Of a stretch of 64,000 nt of DNA, positions 35,893 to 47,800 are shown piece by piece. Positions within the stretch are counted from its first letter, which is position 1, and every line of letters begins with the position of its first letter. The stretch lies in contig CM075353.1 of the NCBI GenBank assembly GCA_037693485.1, forward strand, positions 56,538,501 to 56,602,500, written 5' to 3'. The DNA is from Kitagawia praeruptora. Taxonomy: Eukaryota > Streptophyta > Magnoliopsida > Apiales > Apiaceae. The position numbers and the translations under genes were made by a program. The notes under the pieces were generated by a model that was not told where the DNA came from, did no database searches, and saw only the letters and a program-made list of their open reading frames with translations.

Positions 35893-36549
35893 TGTAATAA
35901 CCCGGATTTTCAAGAAAAGATTTTATTATTATTTCAATAATAATAATGTTTTCCTAAAATGAGGAGGATTTTTTTTTTAATTTTATTATTCAATTATTTA
36001 ATTATTTTCGGTTAAGTGGAACCGGGTCCCATTTTAAAATTTTATGGACCAAGTAGATATCTCGAGTCAATAAATTATTTGGATAAAGATTTAATTTTGG
36101 AATGTGAAATTATTCAGTAAAGATTTTATTATTGAATAATTTAGAGATTTTAAAATCCTTAGAAAATGATTATTTTAATTATTTGAGGATTTGCAGGAAT
36201 TACTCGATTAATTTATAATATCGAGAATTTGAGATTTTACTAAAACAATAGTGTTTGTAGTATTTTTATAAAGCCCTGTAAATTGTGAATTATGAATCAC
36301 AATTATTATTTTTATGAATTGTTTTTATAAATTATTAATATTTGTAAAATGCATATCAATTTAGAAAATTGAGATTTAATTCCAATTCTTTCTCCAAAAG
36401 TCTTTAAAAATATTATAGTATTTAATTATGCTAGAAACTTTATTTTTACAAATTAGATTTATTTACTCCAAATATTATTTAAAGTGTGTAGTGTTTAAAT
36501 GTATTGTTTAATTGTTATTGGGCTTGAGGCCCATTAGGGCAACACAGCT

Positions 36550-36557
36550 TATATACA
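36550..36557 (+). promoter_or_regulatory. candidate TATA box in the element D LTR
   Basis: TATATACA lies just after GGGC...GCCC inverted arms and before the GC/GA-rich segment. The same site is in the other LTR at 44478-44485. Confidence 0.35.
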
Positions 36558-36839
36558 TACAAACACACGCAGCCACACACTCATACATACATCGCCGCGC
36601 AAAAACAGTTCGGGGGAGGGGGAAGAAAACAGTGGGGGAGAGAAGAGAAGAGAAAGAGAGTTTGGGGGTTTGATTTTGAACCAATTAAAACCTATACATA
36701 CATATATATGAGCGTGTGTGTGTGTATGTAGTGTGGGCGATGCAACGCAGCGGGAAGAGGGAGACCACCGCGCGGTGGCAGGTGGCCGGCGGTGGTGGCG
36801 GCTCTCCGGCGGCGCGCGGAGAGGAGGCAACAGCGGGGT

Positions 36840-36842
<3 letters not shown>

Positions 36843-36928
<86 letters not shown>

Positions 36929-36934
36929 AGAGAG
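36843..36934 (+). repeat. (GA)n microsatellite in the element D 5' LTR
   Basis: About 90 bp of GA with one GG interruption. The matching run in the 3' LTR (44770-44810) is about half as long. Confidence 0.95.
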
Positions 36935-37640
36935 GAAGGAGAGATTGTTGCGGGGAAATCGATTAATTCGGGAGGTATAATCTCGCATATCCATATCTAT
37001 TTAATTTTCGTAGTTAATTAGTTGTAAATTTTGAGTTAATTGTTTTAATTTTTTTTTTTTTTTTGTAGTTTAAATTCAGAAAGTATATAAATCATTGTGA
37101 GTGTGGTAATTTAATTGTGATATAGTTATGTAGTTGATGTAATTTAATTAGTTTAAATTACGAGGTTAATTGTGGTGGCTTAATTAGTTTAAATGGAAAG
37201 CTTAATGTGGTAATGGGTATAATTAGACTAAAATTGTAAGATTATGATTATTGGTTGAATTTCCGATATTTAATTCGGAAGGTATGTTTGTAATTATAAT
37301 TGTTGAGTTTAGTTATGAGTCCGATTAAAGGTTCGGGTTAGTGATTGTTAATTGTTAAATTGCTAATTGTTAATTGTTAATTGTTAGTGAGTAATTATTA
37401 ATTGTCGGATAATATATTCGGGTTAGTTGTCAAGTAATTGTTAAGTGCTAATTGCTAATTGTTAGTTTCCAATTGAAATTGTTAATTGCTAAGTGCTAAT
37501 TGTTATCGCCATATAATGTAGTCATAAGAGTTGGATAACTTGTAAATGTCTATGTGCTAGATGCTATAAATCGAGTCATAATGTAGGTTGAAAGTATAAG
37601 TGCCAACTACGTGGTGTTGGCTTAAATGTGGATAAACTTA

Positions 37641-37810
37641 GTTTACTTTTCCTTATGTGCTAGTTGCCGCATGTCTGGGCGGATACTTTTCCTTATGTGC
37701 TAGTTGCCGCATGTCTGGGCGGGTACTTTTCCTTATGGGCTAGTTGCCGCATGTCTGGGCGGGTACTTTTCCTTATGTGCTAGTTGCCGCATGTCTGGGC
37801 GGGTACTTTT
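37641..37810 (+). repeat. 40-bp tandem repeat, four copies plus a partial
   Basis: Units begin at 37641, 37681, 37721 and 37761 and share CTTATGTGCTAGTTGCCGC and ATGTCTGGGCGGGTAC. The 3' LTR has three units (45509, 45549, 45589). Confidence 0.95.
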
Positions 37811-38326
37811 CTTACTTGTTTACTTTGCTGCAAGTTGAGGCAGCTTTATTTTTATTTAAAACAGGGTTGAAATGTTTTGATTGGCATGGAGGGGCTGTGC
37901 CCATAGTCCGATAAACGAATACTACATGCCGAAATTTTCTAAAAATCCCCTGCATTTTAATTTATTTAACTTATTTGATTTCAAGGGTTTAAAGGTATGA
38001 TTTGGGTGTTAACTGTTTATGTGTATATGTGTTAAGTGAATTAATTCGAGGGTAATTGTTGTCTTGAGGATTTATGTGCTAAGTGATTTAATTCAAGGAT
38101 TTATGTGTTTCGAGGATTAATTGTGTTTTGAGGATTAGCTATTAATCAAGTTTTGTCGTAGAAGGTCAATGGTATTATAAATGTATGGGTTAAGTGAAGT
38201 TGACTAAATGGTGGTATAGGGTTATGATGTGTTAGCACTAGGAAATGTTCACTTTATATAAGGGGACTCTTCCCGTGTTGTTTGCTATTACTAAATGTCT
38301 TATGTGCAATAAGTGGTATTAGAGTA

Positions 38327-38358
38327 GTCAACTATAGGGAGGACACCTATAGTTTGAC
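38327..38358 (+). other. inverted repeat (stem-loop) in the element D LTR
   Basis: GTCAACTATAGG (38327-38338) faces CCTATAGTTTGAC (38346-38358), a 12-bp stem with one bulged base and a 7-base loop. Smaller inverted pairs flank it. Confidence 0.7.
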
Positions 38359-40088
38359 TTTATGATTATTTAGTGATAATCCCGAGTTGTGTCTACTCGA
38401 TATACGTGGTATGACTGACACGTACTCGTAACCATTTCAGTACCATTAGGGCGAAATCAAATTGGAGCGACGTGCATCCAAAAAAAAGGAAGATCGAGAC
38501 GTCAGGTAAGGTCCATGGAATTACTTGGACGAAGTGCGAAAGGTTTATTCGCGGTTTCTATTTTCTGCTAAGGACCAGAGGCAAGTTTACTATGCATACT
38601 CTATTGTTCAGAGTATATTTATTTTAAACATATGAAATGTGTTAAATAAGTTTTCAATCCATAATCGCGAGTTTTTCCAACCTTGTACTTCTTCTCCCAA
38701 ATCATTGTATTCCTTGCTTTGCCAACAATATTAAATCCTACTCGTGCAATAACCAAAACCCCATGGCTTATAATACTGTTGATGGGCAGTGATATTTTTA
38801 TGGCTCTATATCTTGATTTATACGGTATATATATATATCTATAAACTTTTCGTACTAGGGAAGTGGACAATATGTTATGAGGTATATATTTATGTATCGG
38901 AATAAGAAAGGCTCAGAGGGTAGAGCGTGTATTGAGGTATCGAACTTAGCCCGCGTGTCTGGGCTATTTTGTATTGTATGTTTTCGAAAACCCGGGCAAA
39001 GCTTTTAAAAAGAATTTCGCAATAATTAACCTAAAGGCAACATCACCAATAAACCAGTATTTATTTAATTAATAGATGCTCCTGAAAGCATTTACTAATT
39101 AAATAAACCCCATTCGCCTAATTAAATTTATTTAATTAGATGAATATCATTTTCAAAACGCTTTCTTAAAATCACTTTGTCCCGTAGAAATAATAAAACA
39201 AATTTAATGGAGTGATTCTATCTAGTATATTATTTATCGGAGATAGTTTATTTTCAATACGGATTAAAGATATTCCAATGGTTATAAATTGGTTACTTTC
39301 AGCTTAAAACAGCTAGATTGATATCGATACATGTTATTTGAATGTTAGTTAATTCGATGAATATTAAATATAATATTCATTAAGAAACAAAAAAAAAAGG
39401 AAAGAGAAGAAGGATTTTCATGCTTATTAATTATTTCTTATTGACCGAGAGTCATTAGTAGTTATTTGATAAAGTGGCTAAAGTTTGGAGATTGCTGGAG
39501 AGATTGTGTCTTGATTTTGATTAGAAACATTCCAAGAGTTATATTTGGGTGTTTTGAGGTTATTAAATATTCCAGTATTAATAGTAAGTATTATTTGAAT
39601 ATTACTTAATAAATGAATATTAATTTGAGTATTCTTTTAAAAAGGGATTATTGAATATTTATTATTTATTACATAGTAGTCAAATATTTATTAAATACTC
39701 TAAGTGTTTTGAAGGTTATAAAACACTATTTAAAGGTTGTCTAAGGACTTTCATAGTCATTAAAAATATTATATTTTGAACCTATCTAGGTAAGTTACTT
39801 TTCAAGAACTTATATATATATGGAATTACCCTGTTGTGGTTACAAGCTTTATGCGTACTATTTTCCATGTGTGATCACGAAACCCTGTGTCGAGATTGAT
39901 ATCGGTACAAGTGTATATCTATACTTGAACTCTTTTGAACTCAAAACATTTTCGAAAACCCCCGGTCAGGTTTTACTCTCTTGCTCGTTTTTCAAGAAAT
40001 TATCGGCCGACTGAAGTCGAACTTCAACTACTTAAGTTTTCTATCAAAATGATTTTGACAAGAAAAAAAAAGGGACTCTGGCAGGTGT

Positions 40089-40112
40089 GGGAATCGTTGA
40101 CGAACGATTCCC
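40089..40112 (+). other. perfect 10-bp stem-loop in the element D LTR
   Basis: GGGAATCGTT and AACGATTCCC pair perfectly around a GACG loop. The copy in the 3' LTR (47930-47953) is unchanged. Confidence 0.85.
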
Positions 40113-40182
40113 AGGATGTGTAAGCGGCCGTGAGCCAGGCGGTCCATCAATTATTATCCCGGCCCAGGTGTTGCCGAAGGAT

Positions 40183-40266
40183 GATTACGGATGTTGTTTT
40201 CATCAAGGGTGATTACGGATGTAGTCTTCACTCGGGGATAGTTACGGAGGTAGTTTCTATCCTTCT
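40183..40266 (+). repeat. 28-bp tandem repeat, three copies
   Basis: Units start near 40183, 40211 and 40239 and share (G)ATTACGGATGTAGT. The 3' LTR has the same array at about 48024-48107. Confidence 0.8.
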
Positions 40267-41516
40267 ACCGGTAGAGAAGACCCGCGGATTATTGGACTTG
40301 GATGTGGCGACTGATCATCGTCAATCCTTGTCAGGTTTTTATGTTTTCTTTAAGTCCCATCCTCCACTTTGGAAAAATACTCAAACACTGCTTCTTAGGC
40401 CTAAGTGCCAAGTAGCCGATAGTGTTGTTTTCAATTTTGAAAGATGATGAATTCATGCAGTATCTAGAACTGCAAGATTATTCTAACAATAATGGCACGT
40501 GCATGTGCACTTTTGCAATTATTCAAAAGATGAAAGATGGTTCATCGGTTATTGATGTTAAGTCCCAAATGTTTTGCTTCAAGAGCTTTGACTCTCTTCC
40601 TATCAGTTATTTCTGAGTTTAACTTATCAAGTGGTTAACGAACTTATATCCTGTACAGAATCTTGAACTGTAAGGTGTTTCAATGATAATGATATACTCA
40701 TGTGTATATACTTATAAACTTGAGGAGTGTTAAAAAGGGAACTTTATAATGGTTTGGTTTATGAGGGGTGGTAATAACTATCTTAGCAGCATATTGAACT
40801 GCATATTTTGAAAAGCTCCCTAAGAGGTTATCAATACTATGAGGTACGGTATGTGGATAAGGTATGAGGATTACTATTGTTGACATGAACTTTATTTATC
40901 TGATGTTACCCGAAATGTCATATATCCCCTACTGAGGTTTCATTGTTGTAAATATTTCAAAATTGATATTAAGTATCGTTATATTTCGAAAACTCCATGT
41001 GTATATTGATATATATTGTTGTGCTTTATTAATACTTACTGGGCAATTCTTTCGCTCATACTTGCTTGTTTTAAATATTAACCTTTCAGAGGAAGGTAGA
41101 TGATTGTGGCTTATCTGCATGGCTCAGAAGAAGCAGGTAGTACGCCCTTATGAGATGATATGCTCCAGAAAAGTTATAGCTGGAATAAATTATATGTAAG
41201 TACATTGATGTGTAATATATATTACTTTGTACTGAGTAGTACTAGTTGCTGGTGTACTTCCCAACGAAGCTATACTAGTAGTATAAGATTTTTAAGACAT
41301 AGTGCGATGTAATAGAATGGATGTAATAAAGATGTAAAGATTTTAGTTCTTGTTTCTAGCCCTATGACCTAAAAGATGCTTGGTGGTTGGGGTCGCAGAG
41401 TTATATTTCAGTTTTCATGATTACAGATAGTTTAATGTTGCTAACAGGTAATTTGATGTTAAGGATTTCCGCGTGACGACCAAATCCCTGACCCCGGATT
41501 TGGGGCGTTACAGAAA

Positions 41517-41528
41517 TGGTATCAGAGC
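41517..41528 (+). other. primer-binding site of element D
   Basis: TGGTATCAGAGC (initiator Met-tRNA) lies four bases after the LTR end. Confidence 0.9.
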
Positions 41529-43784
41529 TGAGGTTATAGTAAACTAGAAACGAGAGTGAGTAGGAGTGGGTATAGTTATATGAGAACGTCAGAACTCATG
41601 TAGAGTTCTTGTTGGACTATTGGATATAGTACCAATGATTAAGATAAGATTTTGAGGAATATGTTGAGGTAGACTTCACTTCTTGTGGTGATGGATGTCT
41701 GCTAAAGAACTCTTAGAGACAAGTGTTGGTTGGCAGGGGCATAGAGCGCCCGAGGCCTAAATTTAAGATGATTTTAGGGGATTCATGGAGGCAGTTATGT
41801 ATTCCCCGAACTATAAGGAATTTCAATATGATGATGAATGATGGAAAGCTGGCATCCAGTATTATGACAATGATGAGTTGAGATAGCATCCGTACTGTTA
41901 AAATTCCAAAAAGGGGAAGCAAAACAAGATCACTATGAAAGGTTACCAATCGAAGTTGCGGGTATTTAAAACCCTCTCGAGCTTGATAGAGTTTAAGGTG
42001 ATATTATGAATGGATTGGTGGATAGACACCGATTGTCTCAAAATTATAGAAGTAAAAAGGGTGAAGATGAGATTGATCAGTAAAGATGAAATGTTTTAAG
42101 AAACAAGACGGACTGAGAAAGTCTGAGAGAGACTAGTACGAAGGCTGTTATGCCAATAAGGGATAAGCTTAAGTTGCACAAGGAATTGTCATGAGGACAG
42201 GAACATGCGGTATAAATACGGTTATAATGGTGACTGGATCTAAGTATGAATTTCCAGCAATGTTCCGGAATATCGCCCATTCGACACGTGGAATTCGTCG
42301 TTGCTAGGGGTGACACCGGTATCGAAGTCTTCCCAAAGAATAGAACGCTTGCGCGAGATGCTTGCGCCGAGTCGAATAGAACTCCTAAATATCGTAAAAT
42401 GCCGATGGTTGAATCTCTAGCGACTATTACGAGTCGACGATGACGTCGGTTATCGAGCACCTTAGGGTGTGCGTGGAAAAGAAGAGCGCTACAACCGAAC
42501 AATTATCCGTCAGAGGAGCCGACATGAAAGGCATCCGTGGAGACCTTGGCATTACCCTCCCCATTTATGAATCATTTTGATTATCTCCCCAATCTGAATT
42601 GTTTGACATCTCCCCATTTGCAACTTATGTTTATTATCTCCCCAATGTGAATTATTTGACACATCCCCGTGCATAAATTATTTGGATTACCTCCCTAATC
42701 TATGACCTATCTTGACATCTCTCCAAGAGAGAATTTTGATAAAGAATATACTCCCTCTTCGAAGTTGTTTTATAATACTCATGTTAAACCATATTGGTTT
42801 CAATTTTGCTAGAAGCTGTCATTATACCTACTTTCAGATTTATGAGGCCCTATCGATTGATGATATTTAAATTCCCACTTTTCTTCAAATATTGGATAAT
42901 CCTATGGTGCTATAGCACCACTTGCTTGTTGTATACCAGTATCTTTCTGGTTATCCTTTTCCTTGGAAATTGCACCTTGGAATCTGATCAATTTTAATCC
43001 AGGGTGTCCACTTGAGAATTATTTGTCGAAAGACGATAATTATTATCTTCACTTCGAATTGCTTTCATACTTCTCAGCTTCCACTGAGACGAACAACCCT
43101 ATACTTATAGGGGACACAAGGGCTATCTGTCTGTGTGATAGAAGTCTGACGGGACGCCGTCACTTGTGAGTTGTGAAATACAAGAAGGCTAACTACCTTT
43201 AGTAATGTCTTAACTGAGACACGCAACATGAGTTCTTATGATCATATTGATCTCTCAGTAAATTTCCTTATTTCAAATAAGGTTTACTTTAATACTCATA
43301 ACCTTATGATCACCAGTGTGTAACAATTGCCTTGATATGACAGCTGTCTTTTCAAAGGTCCCTGATTCTTATTACCTCTAATGAATTTCAAGGGGATGCC
43401 AACCAGGTCGGCCAAGTCGTAAATTTGCTGATCAAAAACTGGATTCGAACGGAATCGCCAAGAGCAAGAACGAATCCCAAGGCGAATAGAATATCAGTGA
43501 CGTATCAATAGAATTAGTGCATTCTCTCTCTCAAGAATGTCATGTTAATAGAGTCAGTGAACTCTCTCTCTTAAGGATAGTATAATAATAGAAAGTTGGG
43601 CAAGACGTATATGTGAAAGGAATAATGGTGGGTTATAAAACTTCAGCGATAATTGTGTCAGATAGAGAATCGAGGTTTGAATTGAGATATTGAAGAAGTT
43701 GTTTACGAAGAGACACTATCTCCTGTTTTGCAGAATAAGTGTTGATGATAAAAGAGTTAAGGAATCCCAGTAGTGGCCTTACCT
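41529..43784 (+). other. internal region of element D, no intact gene
   Basis: 2.3 kb. A short frame near 42246-42320 reads SGISPIRHVEF, loosely like the segment preceding RT in gypsy pol; this is tentative. A 53-bp tandem repeat lies at 42557-42715. A stretch at about 43075-43275 matches element E (56522-56735). Nothing else is recognised. Confidence 0.6.
42557..42715 (+). repeat. 53-bp tandem repeat, three diverged copies
   Basis: Units starting near 42557, 42610 and 42663 each contain two CTCCCC-like boxes about 27 bp apart followed by ATTATTTGACA-like sequence. A CTCTCC box near 42718 may be a fourth start. Confidence 0.75.
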
Positions 43785-43820
43785 GATTCCGTGGACGGAA
43801 TCCTTTTAAGGAGGGTAGAC
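43785..43820 (+). other. pre-PPT hairpin and polypurine tract of element D
   Basis: GATTCCG and CGGAATC pair around TGGA (43785-43802). CTTTTAAGGAGGGTAGAC then runs to the LTR. Confidence 0.8.
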
Positions 43821-44767
43821 TGTAATAACCCGGATTTTCAAGAAAAGATTTTATTATTATTTCAATAATAATAATGTTTTCCTAAAATGAGGAGGAATTT
43901 TTTTTAAATTTTATTATTCAATTATTTAATTATTTTCGGTTAAGTGGAACCGGGTCCCATTTTAAAATTTTATGGACCAAGTAGATATCTCGAGTCAATA
44001 AATTATTTGGATAAAGATTTAATTTTGGAATGTGAAATTATTCAGTAAAGATTTTATTATTGAATAATTTAGAGATTTTAAAATCCTTAGAAAATGATTA
44101 TTTTAATTATTTGAGGATTTGCAGGAATTACTCGATTAATTTATAATATCGAGAATTTGAGATTTTACTAAAACAATAGTGTTTGTAGTATTTTTATAAA
44201 GCCCTGTAAATTATGAATTATGAATCACAATTATTATTTTTATGAATTGTTTTTATAAATTATTAATATTTGTAAAATGCATATCAATTTAGAAAATTGA
44301 GATTTAATTCCAATTCTTTCTCCAAAAGTCTTTAAAAATATTATAGTATTTAATTATGCTAGAAACTTTATTTTTACAAATTAGATTTATTTACTCCAAA
44401 TATTATTTAAAGTGTGTAGTGTTTAAATGTATTGTTTAATTGTTATTGGGCTTGAGGCCCATTAGGGCAACACAGCTTATATACATACAAACACACGCAG
44501 CCACACACTCATACATACATCGCCGCGCAAAAACAGTTCGGGGGAGGGGGAAGAAAACAGTGGGGGAGAGAAGAGAAGAAAAAGAGAGTTTGGGGGTTTG
44601 ATTTTGAACCAATTAAAACCTATACATACATATATATGAGCGTGTGTGTGTGTATGTAGTGTGGGCGATGCAACGCAGCGGGAAGAGGGAGACCACCGCG
44701 CGGTGGCAGGTGGCCGGCGGTGGTGGCGGCTCTCCGGCGGCGCGCGGAGAGGAGGCAACAGCGGGGT

Positions 44768-44812
<45 letters not shown>

Positions 44813-47800
44813 GGAGAGATTGTTGCGGGGAAATCGATTAATTCGGGAGGTATAATCTCGCATCTCAATATCTATTTAATTTTCGTAGTTAATTAGTTGT
44901 AAATTTTGAGTTAATTGTTTTAATTTTTTTTTGTAGTTTAAATTCGGAAAGTATATAAATCATTGTGAGTGTGGTAATTTAATTGTGATATAGTTATGTA
45001 GTTGATGTAATTTAATTAGTTTAAATTACGAGGTTAATTGTGGTGGCTTAATTAGTTTAAATGGAAAGCTTAATGTGGTAATGGGTATAATTAGACTAAA
45101 ATTGTAAGATTATGATTATTGGTTGAATTTCCGATATTTAATTCGGAAGGTATGTTTGTAATTATAATTGTTGAGTTTAGTTATGAGTCCGATTAAAGGT
45201 TCGGGTTAGTGATTGTTAATTGTTAAATTGCTAATTGTTAATTGTTAATTGTTAGTGAGTAATTATTAATTGTCGGATAATATATTCGGGTTAGTTGTCA
45301 AGTAATTGTTAAGTGCTAATTGCTAATTGTTAGTTTCCAATTGAAATTGTTAATTGCTAAGTGCTAATTGTTATCGCCATATAATGTAGTCATAAGAGTT
45401 GGATAACTTGTAAATGTCTATGTGCTAGATGCTATAAATCGAGTCATAATGTAGGTTGAAAGTATAAGTGCCAACTACGCGGTGTTGGCTTAAATATGGA
45501 TAAACTTAGTTTACTTTTCCTTATGTGCTAGTTGCCGCATGTCTGGGCTGATACTTTTCCTTATGTGCTAGTTGCCGCATGTCTGGGCGGGTACTTTTCC
45601 TTATGTGCTAGTTACCGCATGTCTGGGCGGGTACTTTTCTTACTTGTTTACTTTGCTGCAAGTTGAGGCAGCTTTATTTTATTTAAAACAGGGTTGAAAT
45701 GTTTTGATTGGCATGGAGGGGCTGTGTCCATAGTCCGATAAACGAATACTACATGCCGAAATTTTCTAAAAATCCCCTGCATTTTAATTTATTTAACTTA
45801 TTTGATTTCAAGGGTTTAAAGGTATGATTTGGGTGTTAACTGTTTATGTGTATATGTGTTAAGTGAATTAATTCGAGGGTAATTGTTGTCTTGAGGATTT
45901 ATGTGCTAAGTGATTTAATTCAAGGATTTATGTGTTTCAAGGATTAATTGTGTTTTGAGGATTAGCTATTAATCAAGTTTTGTCGTAGAAGGTCAATGGT
46001 ATTATAAATGTATGGGTTAAGTGAAGTTGACTAAATGGTGGTATAGGGTTATGATGTGTTAGCACTAGGAAATGTTCACTTTATATAAGGGGACTCTTCC
46101 CGTGTTGTTTGCTATTACTAAATGTCTTATGTGCAATAAGTGGTATTAGAGTAGTCAACTATAGGGAGGACACCTATAGTTTGACTTTATGATTATTTAG
46201 TGATAATCCCGAGTTGTGTCTACTCGATATACGTGGTATGACTGACACGTACTCGTAACCATTTCAGTACCATTAGGGCGAAATCAAATTGGAGCGACAT
46301 GCATCCAAAAAAAGGAAGATCGAGACGTCAGGTAAGGTCCATGGAATTACTTGGACGAAGTGCGAAAGGTTTATTCGCGGTTTCTATTTTCTGCTAAGGA
46401 CCAGAGTCAAGTTTACTATGCATACTCTATTGTTCAGAGTATATTTATTTTAAACATATGAAATGTGTTAAATAAGTTTTCAATCCATAATCGCGAGTTT
46501 TTCCAACCTTGTACTTCTTCTCCCAAATCATTGTATTCCTTGCTTTGCCAACAATATTAAATCCTACTCGTGCAATAACCAAAACCCCATGGCTTATAAT
46601 ACCGTTGATGGGCAGTGATATTTTTATGGCTCTATATCTTGATTTATACGGTATATATATATATATCTATAAACTTTTCGTACTAGGGAAGTGGACTATA
46701 TGTTATGAGGTATATATTTATGTATCGGAATAAGAAAGGCTCAGAGGGTAGAGCGTGTATTGAGGTATCGAACTTAGCCCGCGTGTCTGGGCTATTTTGT
46801 ATTGTATGTTTTCGAAAACCCGGGCAAAGCTTTTAAAAAGAATTTCGCAATAATTAACCTAAAGGCAACAACACCAATAAACCAGTATTTATTTAATTAA
46901 TAGATGCTCCTGAAAGCATTTACTAATTAAATAAACCTCATTCGCCTAATTAAATTTATTTAATTAGATGAATATCATTTTCAAAACGCTTTCTTAAAAT
47001 CACTTTGTCCCGGAGAAATAATAAAACAAATTTAATGGAGTGATTCTATCTAGTATATTATTTATCGGAGATAGTTTATTTTCAATACGGATTAAAGATA
47101 TTCCAATGGTTATAAATTGGTTACTTTCAGCTTAAAACAGCTAGATTGATATCGATACATGTTATTTGAATGCTTATTTAATTCGATGAATATTAAATAT
47201 AATATTCATTAAGAAACAAAAAAAAAAGGAAAGAGAAGAGAAGAGAAGAAGGATTTTCATGCTTATTAATTATTTCTTATTGACCGAGAGTCATTAGTAG
47301 TTATTTGATAAAGTGGCTAAAGTTTGGAGATTGCTGGAGAGATTGTGTCTTGATTTTGATTAGAAACATTCCAAGAGTTGTATTTGGGTGTTTTGAGGTT
47401 ATTAAATATTCCAGTATTAATAGTAAGTATTATTTGAATATTACTTAATAAATGAATATTAATTTGAGTATTCTTTTAAAAAGGGATTATTGAATATTTA
47501 TTATTTATTACATAGTAGTCAAATATTTATTAAATACTCTAAGTGTTTTGAAGGTTATAAAACACTATTTAAAGGTTGTCTAAGGACTTTCATAGTCATT
47601 TAAAATATTATATTTTGAACCTATCTAGGTAAGTTACTTTTCAAGAACTTATATATATATGGAATTACCCTGTTGTGGTTACAAGCTTTATGCGTACCAT
47701 TTTCCATGTGTGATCACGAAACCCTGTGTCGAGATTGATATCGGTACAAGTGTATATCTATACTTGAACTCTTTTGAACTCAAAACATTTTCGAAAACCC

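Larger units (their letters stand above)
35893..41512 (+). repeat. 5' LTR of element D
   Basis: TGTAATAACCCGG to GGGGCGTTACA, 5,620 bp. Parts in order: AT-rich U3, a TATATACA motif (36550-36557), a GC-rich block, a long (GA)n run, repeated TTGTTAA words (about 37345-37400), four 40-bp repeats, a block shared with element E, several hairpins, and a terminal inverted repeat at 41480-41503. Open frames in it are low-complexity or short. Confidence 0.95.

Noticed and set aside
36718..36980. Frames rich in Arg-Glu repeats over the GA run (also in the second D LTR and in element E)
   Set aside because: They are translations of a (GA)n microsatellite whose length differs between the two LTRs. Not credible genes.
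37640..37810. 40-bp repeats as a CRISPR-like array
   Set aside because: The units are contiguous with no unique spacers, and the setting is a plant LTR.
42246..42443. A 65-codon frame in element D as a gypsy RT remnant
   Set aside because: Only a short SGISPIRHVEF-like run is suggestive and catalytic motifs are missing. Kept as a tentative note, not as a gene.
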